17,125 bases of DNA from Acidobacteriaceae bacterium (GTDB taxonomy: Bacteria; Acidobacteriota; Vicinamibacteria; Vicinamibacterales; CAVVIG01). Shown here piece by piece: positions 1-7,685 of this stretch (its first letter is position 1; the number at the start of each line of letters is the position of its first letter). The stretch covers positions 1 through 17,125 of the forward strand of contig JAISPN010000229.1 of assembly GCA_031274845.1 (NCBI GenBank). The letters run 5' to 3'. Under the pieces are notes generated by a model. It was not told the DNA's origin and ran no database searches. It saw only the letters and a program-made list of their open reading frames with translations. Both the position numbers and the translations under genes were made by a program.

Positions 1-1
1 T

Positions 2-796
2 TCGACGAATGTCGCGCCGGCCGCGCTTCCACCCAGCGCCCCGCGCGTCACACGCGCCGCGGAGAACGATCGCAATGCCGATCGCCGCCGTTCGAAACCT
101 GAAATGACCCGTCCAGAACCGCGCGCGAACAACCGCATGTCAACGGCCGAGACCACCGTTGCCGACGTGCAAACGCCAGCGCCCGCGCCTGAATTGCCTT
201 CGGCTCCAGTTGTCGCGGAACCAGTGCCGGCCGCGCTTCCGCGCATGCCTGAGCCGCCCATAAAGACTTTCGCCGAGCTTGTGGTACCGGGCGACTCCGT
301 CATTGGCCTCCGTATCGAGACCTCACTCTCAAGCGAACAGGCGCGTGTTGAAGATCGAATCGAAGCGCGCGTGGTGCGCGATGTCCACGTCGCTGGCGAT
401 GTTGCCATCCCTGCCGGATCGCGCGTTGTTGGCACGGTCGTCGTGGTCGAGCGCGGCGGCAAGTTCAAGGAGAGCGCGCGCCTCGGCATCCGGTTCCAAT
501 CGCTCGTCACGCCTGATGGCGAGGAGCACGCGATCTCGACCGACACGATCTTCCGCTACGGCGAAGCGCCAGGAAATGGGGCGGCGGCCAAGATCGGCGG
601 CGGCGCGGTGGCGGGCGCGATCTTAGGCGCCATCATCGGCGGCGGGAAAGGGGCCGCGATCGGCGCCTCGACTGGCGCGGGCGCGGGCACCGCCGTGGCG
701 GCGAACGGCGATCGGAGCACGGCAACGTTTTCCGCTGGCTCAGAGATTACGGCGCGCATCCTTGCGCCGGTCACGATTACGGTCGAACGCGAGTAA
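2..796 (+). CDS. Glycine-zipper exported/envelope protein, 5'-truncated by window edge
   Basis: The reading frame is open from base 2 with no stop, so the true start probably lies outside the window. The ATG at 104 is only the first internal one. The first part (to about base 270) is Ala/Pro-rich low complexity, like a periplasmic linker. A conserved-looking beta-rich domain follows (about 280-580), containing AIPAGSRVVGTV and RLGIRFQSL. Then comes a glycine zipper (about 586-700, GGGAVAGAILGAIIGGG and a second Gly/Ala run) and a short C-terminal strand ending VTITVERE. Proteins of this build are common in Acidobacteriota and are normally annotated as hypothetical or glycine-zipper proteins. 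The Gly/Ala zipper suggests membrane insertion or oligomerisation in the envelope, but no activity can be assigned. It converges on the sixA-like gene. Confidence 0.7.
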   Translation, partial: STNVAPAALPPSAPRVTRAAENDRNADRRRSKPEMTRPEPRANNRMSTAETTVADVQTPAPAPELPSAPVVAEPVPAALPRMPEPPIKTFAELVVPGDSVIGLRIETSLSSEQARVEDRIEARVVRDVHVAGDVAIPAGSRVVGTVVVVERGGKFKESARLGIRFQSLVTPDGEEHAISTDTIFRYGEAPGNGAAAKIGGGAVAGAILGAIIGGGKGAAIGASTGAGAGTAVAANGDRSTATFSAGSEITARILAPVTITVERE

Positions 797-817
797 GTCT
801 CACGCCTGAAGCTTTCC

Positions 818-843
818 CGCGCGTCACTCGACCGTGATGCGCG
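818..843. terminator. Hairpin between convergent genes
   Basis: The arms 818-827 (CGCGCGTCAC) and 834-843 (GTGATGCGCG) pair over 10 bp with one G-T wobble around a 6-nt loop. The hairpin lies 22 bp after the stop of the glycine-zipper gene and overlaps the last codons of the convergent sixA-like gene, where a bidirectional terminator would be expected. No T-run follows on either strand, so factor-independent termination is only possible, not shown. Confidence 0.35.
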
Positions 844-1285
844 GGGATGTCACACGCCACACTTCTTCCCAGGAATTCCCTTCGTCGTCCGAGCGAAGCG
901 CCACCATGCCGTGCGCAGGAAATTCCGGCGCCGTGGCATCGAGGCAGAGCATCGAGAGCAGCCGGGGCAGATGTGGAAAGTGACCGGCGATCAAGATGTC
1001 GCGCGGCTCATGGCGGAGCCGATCGCACATCCAGTCGACAGGATCGGCCGGTTGAAGATCTCGCGTCGCTGACAATTCCGCGAGCGGATTGCAGACGCGC
1101 CAGAAGATCTCGGCGGTCTGCTTCGCGCGAAGTTTCCCGCTGTGCCACACGACCTCTGGCCGCACACCTCGCTCGGCCGCCGTGGCCGCAAGCTGCTCGA
1201 CCAGGAGGCGGCCGTTGTGAGACAACGGGCGCTGCGGATCGACATCAGGCGAGAGCGCAATGCCGTGGTGTACGAGGTACAGCAT
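824..1285 (-). CDS. sixA: SixA-like phosphohistidine phosphatase (histidine phosphatase superfamily)
   Basis: 153 aa from the ATG at 1285. A longer frame exists, but this start overlaps the stop of the upstream M28 gene as TGATG and begins directly with the family's first strand, MLYLVHHGIA. His7 is the expected phospho-acceptor. The usual preceding Arg (RHG) is His6 here. The second phosphate-pocket Arg is seen in SGKLRAKQT (R53), and the second catalytic His in AGHFPHL (H102). SixA enzymes are short, single-domain cytoplasmic phosphatases; in E. coli SixA dephosphorylates phosphohistidine on ArcB/phosphotransfer proteins. The target here is unknown. It is the distal gene of a two-gene unit and is probably translationally coupled to the peptidase. 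The family call is secure; substrate specificity is inferred. Confidence 0.82.
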   Translation of the reverse strand: MLYLVHHGIALSPDVDPQRPLSHNGRLLVEQLAATAAERGVRPEVVWHSGKLRAKQTAEIFWRVCNPLAELSATRDLQPADPVDWMCDRLRHEPRDILIAGHFPHLPRLLSMLCLDATAPEFPAHGMVALRSDDEGNSWEEVWRVTSPRITVE

Positions 1286-3009
1286 CACCGTGCTTTCTTC
1301 AGCATCTCCTCGCGGATGGCGCGGAACTCGTTGCCCGGTTTCCATTCCGGCAGCTTGTCCGCTTCGGCCACACGGAAGCCGACCGCGAAGAACACTTTCA
1401 GATCCTCGCGCGCGCCGCTCAGATCCCAGTCCGGCGTCACCTCGTCGCTCGGCTCGTGATAGCGGTGCTCGGTGTAATCGTTCCGCGCCTTCTCGCCGAA
1501 GTCGGCAGGCTTGCCGACATACTCGATCCCTTCATCAGGATCGAGCGCGGGCACGCCGAGCTTCGCGAAGTTGAAGTGATCGGACCGGTAGTAGAAGCCT
1601 TTCTCCGGTTCAGGATCGGGACGGATGACGCGCCCCTGTTCTCCCGCCGCATCGCGCGCGTAGTCGTCGAGATCGGAGGCGCCATAGCCGACGAGCGTGA
1701 GATCTTTCGTGCGCCCCAGCACGTTCATCCCGTCCATGTTGATGTTGGCCGCGGTCTTTGCGAGCGGATAAATCGGCGTCACCGCGTAGTACTGCGAGCC
1801 GAGCAGCCCTTGCTCTTCGGCCGTGACCGCCAGAAAGAGAATCGATCGCTTCGGCGCGACCGGCAGCTTCTTGAACGCGCGCGCGATCTCGATCAATCCA
1901 CCCACGCCCACCGCGTTGTCCTTGGCGCCGTTGTAGATCGTGTCGCCATTCACCGCCGGCCCGATGCCCAAGTGATCCCAGTGCGCGGTGTAGATGACAT
2001 ACTCGTTCTTGAGTTTCGGATCGCGCCCTTCGAGTTTGGCAACGACGTTTTTCGACTCGATCGTGCGCAGCGTGTTCTTGATCGTCATCGACGCGCGTAC
2101 ACCAAGCGGTACCGGCTTGAAGTTGCGGGTCGCCGCCTGCGCCTTGAGCGTGTCGAAGTCTTGCCCGGCCATCTTCATCAGCTCCCGCCCGCGATCGAGC
2201 GTAATCCAGCCTTCGACGGCGACGCGGCTCATGTTCTTGTCTGGCGTCACTAGATCGAACTGCTCGTTCACCTTCGACTGGACGACATCGAACGGATATC
2301 CCGCCGGTCCGGTCTCGTGAATCAGCAGCACGCCCGCCGCGCCTTTTTCCGCGCCGATCTCGTACTTGTACGTCCAGCGGCCGTAGTAGGTCATCGCGCG
2401 GCCACCAAAGGTTTTCGCGTCAAGCTCCGCAGGATTCCCCGGATCGGGCACCGGCGGATCGTTGACGAGCATCACCAGCGTCTTCCCCTTGACGTCGATG
2501 CCTTTGTAGTCGTCCCAGTTGTACTCAGGCGCGACGACGCCGTAGCCGACAAAGACAAGCTCGGAGTTGTCGATGCTGGCCGACGGCGCGACATGTTTCG
2601 TCCACGCCACCACATCGTCTTTCCACGCGAGCGTGCGTTCCTCGTTCCCCTTCTTGAACACCAGGTTCGCGGGCGCTGGCGTAATCCCGACCAGCGGCAC
2701 GCGTTGGATGAACGAGCCATCGGTATTGCCAGGCTTCAGCCCAAGCCCCCGGAACTGTTCCGTAATGTAATTGACGGCGAGCACTTCGCCGTTCGTGCCT
2801 GGCGCGCGTCCTTCGTATTCATCCGACGACAAGACCTTCGTGTGCTTCAGCACCTCGTCGACATCGACTTCAGGCAGATCGCCAATCGGCGTCTGCTGCA
2901 CGATCGGCGTCGGACCCGCGGCCGCTGTCTCGGAGGATGGCTTCGATTGTGGACTCGAACAGGCCGTGGTCAGTGCGGCGGCGAGAAGAAGAACGGCGTG
3001 CTTGCTCAT
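1285..3009 (-). CDS. M28-family zinc metallopeptidase, lipoprotein, with PA-domain insertion
   Basis: 574 aa. The N-terminus MSKHAVLLLAAALTTAC is a lipoprotein signal with acceptor Cys17, followed by a Ser/Pro/Ala-rich linker, so the enzyme should be membrane-anchored outside the cytoplasm. Residues about 140-300 fit a PA (protease-associated) domain inserted before the catalytic core. M28 zinc ligands and the general base are all visible: H343 and D345 in TAHWDHLG, D364 in NGAKDN, E398/E399 in VTAEEQG, D426 in NINMDG and H478 in RSDHFN. M28 enzymes remove N-terminal residues from peptides, so a role in peptide scavenging is likely. It is first in a unit with the SixA-like gene and diverges from the P1 aminopeptidase across 52 bp, so both secreted peptidases may share a control region. 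No strong Shine-Dalgarno is visible. Confidence 0.92.
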   Translation of the reverse strand: MSKHAVLLLAAALTTACSSPQSKPSSETAAAGPTPIVQQTPIGDLPEVDVDEVLKHTKVLSSDEYEGRAPGTNGEVLAVNYITEQFRGLGLKPGNTDGSFIQRVPLVGITPAPANLVFKKGNEERTLAWKDDVVAWTKHVAPSASIDNSELVFVGYGVVAPEYNWDDYKGIDVKGKTLVMLVNDPPVPDPGNPAELDAKTFGGRAMTYYGRWTYKYEIGAEKGAAGVLLIHETGPAGYPFDVVQSKVNEQFDLVTPDKNMSRVAVEGWITLDRGRELMKMAGQDFDTLKAQAATRNFKPVPLGVRASMTIKNTLRTIESKNVVAKLEGRDPKLKNEYVIYTAHWDHLGIGPAVNGDTIYNGAKDNAVGVGGLIEIARAFKKLPVAPKRSILFLAVTAEEQGLLGSQYYAVTPIYPLAKTAANINMDGMNVLGRTKDLTLVGYGASDLDDYARDAAGEQGRVIRPDPEPEKGFYYRSDHFNFAKLGVPALDPDEGIEYVGKPADFGEKARNDYTEHRYHEPSDEVTPDWDLSGAREDLKVFFAVGFRVAEADKLPEWKPGNEFRAIREEMLKKAR

Positions 3010-3031
3010 GTCGGCATTCTTGCTGGCGTTC

Positions 3032-3037
3032 TACAAT
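3032..3037 (+). promoter_or_regulatory. Candidate -10 element in divergent peptidase intergenic region
   Basis: TACAAT (one mismatch to TATAAT) lies 24 bp before the P1-peptidase ATG in the 52-bp gap between two divergent secreted peptidases. No convincing -35 is seen 16-18 bp upstream. The opposite strand carries TATTGT in the same place, so the two divergent units could share overlapping -10 regions. Confidence 0.35.
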
Positions 3038-3061
3038 AAATGCAACCAAGGAATGATGCAG

Positions 3062-4111
3062 ATGCGCGCCTGTCTCGCCGGAATCGTTGCCGGAACCATC
3101 GCCGCAGCCACGACTGCCGCGGTGTCCGCCCAGACAGCGAACCTGACGCTGACTGCGGTAAACGGCATCAAAGTCGGCCACTACACGCTGACGGAACGTC
3201 CCACCGGATGCACCGCCGTCCTCGTCGAGGCTGGCGCGGTTGCTGGCGTCGACGTGCGAGGCGCCGCGCCCGCCACGGCTGAAACAGACCTGCTGAAGCC
3301 AGTCAATCTCGTCCAGCAAATCAATGCCGTCGTCCTCTCTGGCGGCAGCGCCTTCGGTCTCGACAGCCGCAGCGGCGTGATGCGGTATCTCGACGAGAAA
3401 CATATCGGCTTCAAGGCGTTCGGCAACATCAACGTGCCGATTGTGTCCGCAGCAAGCCTGTTCGATCTGAACGTCGGCGGCAACGCGAACATCCGCCCAA
3501 CGGCCGACTGCGGCTACAACGCCGCGGCCGCCGCATCCACGCAACCGGTGGCCGAAGGGAACGTCGGCGCCGGGGCGGGCGCAACGGTCGGCAAACTCGG
3601 GGGATTCGACCATGCGATGAAGGGCGGTCTCGGCACATCCGCGATCCGCATGCCGAACGGTCTCATCGTCGCCGCGCTGGTGGCAGTAAACGCGGTCGGC
3701 GACATCATCGATCCAGCGACGGGAAAAGTCGTGGCCGGCACGCGCGGCGACTCGGGGACGACGCTGGCGGACGCCCGGACACTCCTACTGCGCGGCGCGC
3801 TCCGCCCGGCGACTCCAGGCACCAACACCACGCTCGGCATCATTGCCACCAACGCCACGCTGACGAAAACCGAAGCGACGCGCGTCGCGGAAATGGCGCA
3901 CGACGGCTACGCGCGCGCGATCGTTCCGAGTCACACGATGAACGACGGCGACGCGATCTTCGCGATCGCCACCGGCGAGCGGAAAGAGACCGTGGATGTG
4001 TCGCAAGTGGGATCGCTCGCCGCCACCGCCATCGCTGACGCGGTGCTCCGCGCCGTCCGTCAGGCGACGAGCATTCCCGGTTACCCCGCCGCGCGCGACC
4101 TGACCAGGTAG
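3062..4111 (+). CDS. P1-family (DmpA/S58-type) self-processing aminopeptidase, exported
   Basis: 349 aa from the ATG at 3062. The frame is open further upstream, but those codons overlap the divergent gene. AAGGA at 3048-3052 is 9 nt from this ATG (ATGs at 3053 and 3056 are too close), and the protein then starts with a clear signal peptide ending AVSA. The body matches the P1/DmpA fold family: NAVVLSGGSAFGLD, KGGLGTSAIRMPNGL, and NTTLGIIATNA at 255-265, followed by VAEMAHDGYARAIVPSHT and NDGDAIFA. Family members are Ntn-type hydrolases that cut themselves into two chains, freeing an N-terminal Ser/Thr nucleophile. Here N255/T256/T257 is the probable cut region (inference from alignment memory). 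Substrates are usually N-terminal, D- or beta-amino acid peptides or amides. It heads a likely operon with the symporter and the dehydrogenase. Confidence 0.88.
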   Translation: MRACLAGIVAGTIAAATTAAVSAQTANLTLTAVNGIKVGHYTLTERPTGCTAVLVEAGAVAGVDVRGAAPATAETDLLKPVNLVQQINAVVLSGGSAFGLDSRSGVMRYLDEKHIGFKAFGNINVPIVSAASLFDLNVGGNANIRPTADCGYNAAAAASTQPVAEGNVGAGAGATVGKLGGFDHAMKGGLGTSAIRMPNGLIVAALVAVNAVGDIIDPATGKVVAGTRGDSGTTLADARTLLLRGALRPATPGTNTTLGIIATNATLTKTEATRVAEMAHDGYARAIVPSHTMNDGDAIFAIATGERKETVDVSQVGSLAATAIADAVLRAVRQATSIPGYPAARDLTR

Positions 4112-5509
4112 TTGTCTCTCCATCTCACGTTCCTGCTGGCGTACTCGATCGGGTTGATGGCGCTCGGTCTCGCGATCGGACGCCGCGTCCGCGCCAGCGC
4201 CGATTTCTTCGTCGCAAGCCGTCAGCTCGGACCGGGCCTCATCTTCGCGACGATGCTGGCGGCCAACATCGGCGCGGGATCAACCGTCGGCGCCACATCG
4301 CGCGGATACAGCGAAGGCCTCGCCGCCTGGTGGTGGGTCGGGTCGGCCGCAATCGGTTCGGTGGTGCTCGCTTTCTGGATCGGCCCGGCAATGCGGCGCG
4401 AAGCGGCCGCGCACAATCTGGCAACCGTGGGCGACTACCTCGAACACCGATACAACAAGACGCTCCGCGTCACGATTGCGGTCCTGCTCTGGCTCGGCTC
4501 GATCTTCATCCTGGCGTCGCAATTAATCGGCCTCGGCTGGATTCTCAACGTCGTCACCGGTATTCCCAAACCGATCGGCTCCGCGGCGGGCGGACTCCTC
4601 ATCACGGTGTACTTCGCCGCGGGCGGCCTGCTCACCTCGGCAAAGGTCAACACGGTCCAACTCGCCGTGAAACTGATTGGCTTTGCCGTCGCATTGCCGC
4701 TCGCGATCCACGCGTTCGGCGGGTGGACCGAAGTCGCCACCGTCGAAGCGGCATCGCCAAATTACTGGTCGTTCTGGCGCGCGGACATTTCGCTGTCGTA
4801 CTTCGCGCTAGTCGCACCGGCCTTCGTCGTCTCGCCGGGACTTCTCCAGAAAATCTTCGGCGCGCGTGACGATCGCGCCGTCCGTGTTGGCGTGGGGCTC
4901 AACGCGCTCGGCCTGTTTCTGTTCGCGGGCGTGCCGGCCGTGCTCGGCATCGTGGCGCGCGGCAACTACCCCACGCTCGACGCGAACAACCTCGCGCTGC
5001 CGATGATCCTGATGCACACGCTGCCGCCGCTTATCGGCGCGCTCGCGCTCGCCGCCGTTTTCTCCGCGGAAGTGAGCGCCGCCGACGCGTCGCTCTTCAT
5101 GCTGACGACCTCGCTCTCGCAGGATCTCTACAAACGCTTCATCCGCCCGGATGCCGATGATCGGCGCGTGTTGCGAGTCGCGCGATGGACCGCGCTAACG
5201 GCTGGCATTCTTGGCGTCCTGCTCGCGTGGACGACCGAGGATGTCATCGACACGCTGACTGTGTTCTACGCGCTCATCAGCGTCGGACTGTTCGTGCCGA
5301 TCGTCGGCGGACTCTACGTCCAGAGAACATCCGCCACGGGCGCACTTCTGTCGGTGGCGTGCGGCGTCACGACGACGCTTGCCGTGCAGGTGATGACTCG
5401 CGGCGCGGGCATTGGTCTTGTGACGCCACCGCTGGCTGGCCTGAGCGTGGCGCTCGGGGTCTGGCTCATTTCACTGCTTCTGGTGCCAGCCCGGACGCGG
5501 ATCGTGTAG
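4112..5509 (+). CDS. Sodium:solute symporter (SSS family)
   Basis: 465 aa, an inner-membrane protein with about 13 hydrophobic segments spread over its length. The SSS hallmark AAGGLLTS is at about 169-176. The region around SAEVSAADASLFM (318-330), followed by SLSQDLYKR, corresponds to the sodium-site helix 8 of PutP/vSGLT-type carriers. The TTG at 4112 is the only start that keeps the first transmembrane segment (LTFLLAYSIGLMALGLAIG). It follows the TAG of the P1 peptidase with zero spacing and in the same frame, with a weak AGG at 4106-4108. The solute cannot be named from sequence. The neighbours suggest a product of the peptidase (amino acid or peptide-derived acid) or a substrate of the dehydrogenase downstream. 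Length is slightly short of PutP, which is common in this subgroup. Confidence 0.9.
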   Translation: MSLHLTFLLAYSIGLMALGLAIGRRVRASADFFVASRQLGPGLIFATMLAANIGAGSTVGATSRGYSEGLAAWWWVGSAAIGSVVLAFWIGPAMRREAAAHNLATVGDYLEHRYNKTLRVTIAVLLWLGSIFILASQLIGLGWILNVVTGIPKPIGSAAGGLLITVYFAAGGLLTSAKVNTVQLAVKLIGFAVALPLAIHAFGGWTEVATVEAASPNYWSFWRADISLSYFALVAPAFVVSPGLLQKIFGARDDRAVRVGVGLNALGLFLFAGVPAVLGIVARGNYPTLDANNLALPMILMHTLPPLIGALALAAVFSAEVSAADASLFMLTTSLSQDLYKRFIRPDADDRRVLRVARWTALTAGILGVLLAWTTEDVIDTLTVFYALISVGLFVPIVGGLYVQRTSATGALLSVACGVTTTLAVQVMTRGAGIGLVTPPLAGLSVALGVWLISLLLVPARTRIV

Positions 5510-5525
5510 GCTGGATCTCACTGAC

Positions 5526-6593
5526 ATGACACACAAGCAGACATACAACATCGCAGTGCTTGCCGGTGACGGCATTGGCAAAGAAGTCGTCCCCGCCGGT
5601 CTCGCCGCCATCGAGGCCGCGACGAAGGGGACAGGCATTTCGATCACGCTCACCGATCTCCCATGGGGCTGCGACTACTACCTCAGTCACGGCCGGATGA
5701 TGGACGAAGACGGCTTCGAGCGCGCGGCGGCGTTCGACGCGATTTATCTCGGCGCGATCGGATCGCCGAAAGTACCGGATCACATCGCCGTGTGGGATCT
5801 GCTGCTGCCGCTCCGTCAGCGCTTTCAGCAGTACGTCAACCTTCGACCGATGCGGCTGCTGCCTGGGCTCACGAGTCCGCTCGCCCATCGCACGTCAGCC
5901 GACATCGACATGGTGTGCGTGCGCGAAAACTCCGAGGGCGAATACTCCGGCCTGGGTGGACGGATTCACGTCGGCACGCCGTACGAAGTCGCGGAGCAGA
6001 CGGGGCTCTTCACTCGCCACGGCATCGAGCGCATCGTGCGCTACGCCTTCGAGCTTGCGACCAAGCGTCCGCGCCGGATGCTGGCCAGCGCCACCAAGTC
6101 GAACGCGCTGCGTCACGCGATGGTGCTGTGGGACGAAGTGGCTGATGGGGTCGCGAAAGACTATCCGTCGGTCGAGTACCGCAAGTATCACGTCGACGCG
6201 ATTGCCGCGCGGATGGTGACGAACCCCGCTTCGCTCGACGTCATCGTCTGTTCGAATCTGTTTGGCGATGTCTTGACCGATATCGGATCGGCCATCTCAG
6301 GCAGCCTCGGCATTGCGCCCGGCGCCAACATCAACCCAGAGCGGACCTTCCCGTCGATGTTCGAACCGATTCACGGCTCCGCGCCAGACATTGCCGGCAA
6401 GGGGATCGCAAACCCGATCGGCGCGATCTGGGCCGCGGCGCAGATGATGGATCACCTCGGTCATCGCGACATCCACGATCGCATCCTCGCGGCCGTCGAG
6501 CGCGTGGTCGCGGGCGGCCAGATCCGGACGCCCGACCTGGGCGGCACTTCCAAGACCGCGGACGTCGCCGCGGCCGTGGTGTCGGAAATCTAA
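5526..6593 (+). CDS. Tartrate/D-malate-type decarboxylating dehydrogenase (IDH/IPMDH family)
   Basis: 355 aa, cytoplasmic. The full family layout is present: N-terminal AVLAGDGIGKEV; QYVNLRPMRLLPG; VRENSEGEYSGLGGR with Y140; SATKSN with catalytic K191; metal aspartates D224 (YHVDA) and D248/D252 in the signature SNLFGDVLTD; and EPIHGSAPDIAGKGIANP for cofactor binding. PWGCDYYLSHGRMM and PDHIAVWDLLLPLR point to the tartrate dehydrogenase / D-malate dehydrogenase (TtuC/DmlA) branch rather than leucine biosynthesis. No other leucine or TCA genes adjoin it. The reaction would be NAD-dependent oxidation and decarboxylation of a 2-hydroxy acid such as D-malate to pyruvate. The gene lies 16 bp after the symporter, so it is probably co-transcribed; its RBS is weak. 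Exact substrate is uncertain. Confidence 0.87.
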   Translation: MTHKQTYNIAVLAGDGIGKEVVPAGLAAIEAATKGTGISITLTDLPWGCDYYLSHGRMMDEDGFERAAAFDAIYLGAIGSPKVPDHIAVWDLLLPLRQRFQQYVNLRPMRLLPGLTSPLAHRTSADIDMVCVRENSEGEYSGLGGRIHVGTPYEVAEQTGLFTRHGIERIVRYAFELATKRPRRMLASATKSNALRHAMVLWDEVADGVAKDYPSVEYRKYHVDAIAARMVTNPASLDVIVCSNLFGDVLTDIGSAISGSLGIAPGANINPERTFPSMFEPIHGSAPDIAGKGIANPIGAIWAAAQMMDHLGHRDIHDRILAAVERVVAGGQIRTPDLGGTSKTADVAAAVVSEI

Positions 6594-6602
6594 TAATGAC
6601 GC

Positions 6603-6624
6603 GGGCCGGTCTTCGGACCGGCCC
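6603..6624. terminator. UUCG-capped hairpin between convergent operons
   Basis: A perfect 9-bp stem, GGGCCGGTC / GACCGGCCC, is closed by a TTCG loop (C-UUCG-G, an exceptionally stable tetraloop). It starts 10 bp after the dehydrogenase stop and ends 22 bp before the stop of the convergent beta-propeller gene. Its symmetry suits termination or 3'-end protection from both sides. There is no clear T-run, so stabilisation of mRNA ends is an equal possibility. Confidence 0.75.
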
Positions 6625-6645
6625 CACACTCTTCTCGTCGCGGCG

Positions 6646-7680
6646 CTATCTTGCCGCCATCACGAGCGTGCCGATGCGCTTCGGCACAAAACCCACCGGA
6701 ATCCGGGCAATCACCTTTAGCGTCTTCAAATCAACCGCGACCGTCTGATCCTCGCCCGCCGCGCCGACATACGCACGCCCCCCATCCGGCGTCAGCGTCA
6801 CCCACTCGGGATGACTGCCGACCTGAACGTGGCCTATGAGTTTGTAGTCCGGGATGGAATATTCGTACAGCGTGCCGTACCACTTGCTCAGCGCAACTAG
6901 CATCTTCTGATCCGGCGTCACCGCGAGGCCGTGCGCCGGAGCGCCTTGCAGCCCTTCGAGTTCCTTCGGCTCACCCGGAACGTCCGGCAATTCCCACCGC
7001 TTCGTCTCCTTGTGGGTGGCAAAGTCCACGATGGCGATGCCGTGGTAGTCCGACAGTTGCACGTAGAGATTTCTGGTCGAGCCATCTGGATTGGTATCAA
7101 AGATCATCGGCCTGATGCCCGACGTCTCCTTGAGCGACCACGCGACGGTATCGGTCGTGGTGTCGATCACGCTGATGACGCTCGTCTGCACCGATCCGGA
7201 GACGGCGTATTTGCCGTCCGGCGTGACGTAGACGTTGTGTACCGCGCCGTCGACCTTGATGCTCTTCACGTTGGTCATGGCAACCGCATCGATCACGTCA
7301 ACGGCGCCAGGAGCCTGCGCAATGCCGACATAGACCTTCTTACTGTCCTTGCTGACGAACAGATTGTTCGGGCGTCCGCTCAACGGAATCTTCTTGAGGA
7401 TCTTCCACGTGGCCGGGTCGACGACCGCGACTGATTTCTCCGATTCGATGGTGATGTAGACCCGTTTCCCGTCGGGAGCCGCAGCCACGCCGTGCGGCAC
7501 CTCCGTCCCCTCAATCGTGGCCACTACCGTATTGGTCACCGGATCGATGACGTGTGAGTTGTCGCCGGCCGAGTTGGTTTGAATGATCCGCACCAGCCGG
7601 CCTTGGGCACTAGGCGCCGCCGAAACAAGGCTAGCAAGCACCGCCACGAAGAGCAGACCGCGAGAGATGTATGCACGCAT
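6646..7680 (-). CDS. YVTN-family beta-propeller protein, exported
   Basis: 344 aa. A signal peptide covers about residues 1-26 (hydrophobic LLFVAVLASLVSAAPSAQG). The rest is made of roughly 42-residue repeats of the type V-x-V-I-D-x-x-T-x-x-V, with TPDG turns at about 66-72 (APDGKRVY), 153-157, 255-258 and 297-300. This is the YVTN/lactonase-like seven-bladed beta-propeller of the cell envelope. Such proteins bind partners, surfaces or cofactors, and some accompany periplasmic dehydrogenases; no catalytic residues can be pointed to here. It lies 5 bp downstream of the mono-haem cytochrome gene, and its Shine-Dalgarno (GAGG) sits inside the end of that gene, so the two are likely translated together. 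A role in periplasmic electron transfer or substrate sensing is inference. Confidence 0.85.
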   Translation of the reverse strand: MRAYISRGLLFVAVLASLVSAAPSAQGRLVRIIQTNSAGDNSHVIDPVTNTVVATIEGTEVPHGVAAAPDGKRVYITIESEKSVAVVDPATWKILKKIPLSGRPNNLFVSKDSKKVYVGIAQAPGAVDVIDAVAMTNVKSIKVDGAVHNVYVTPDGKYAVSGSVQTSVISVIDTTTDTVAWSLKETSGIRPMIFDTNPDGSTRNLYVQLSDYHGIAIVDFATHKETKRWELPDVPGEPKELEGLQGAPAHGLAVTPDQKMLVALSKWYGTLYEYSIPDYKLIGHVQVGSHPEWVTLTPDGGRAYVGAAGEDQTVAVDLKTLKVIARIPVGFVPKRIGTLVMAAR

Positions 7681-7685
7681 ATGAG

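Noticed and set aside
847..2253. Long plus-strand open frame of 468 codons opposite sixA and the M28 gene
   Set aside because: Arg/Ala/His-rich low-complexity translation caused by GC-rich coding on the other strand; no domain pattern. The minus-strand genes have full catalytic motifs.
2317..3039. Plus-strand open frame of 240 codons opposite the start of the M28 gene
   Set aside because: Shadow of the M28 gene: rich in Arg and Val, no motif, and the opposite strand encodes a clear lipoprotein signal and PA domain.
2870..3613. Minus-strand open frame of 247 codons opposite the P1 peptidase
   Set aside because: Composition is that of an antisense shadow, and it overlaps the M28 gene start as well.
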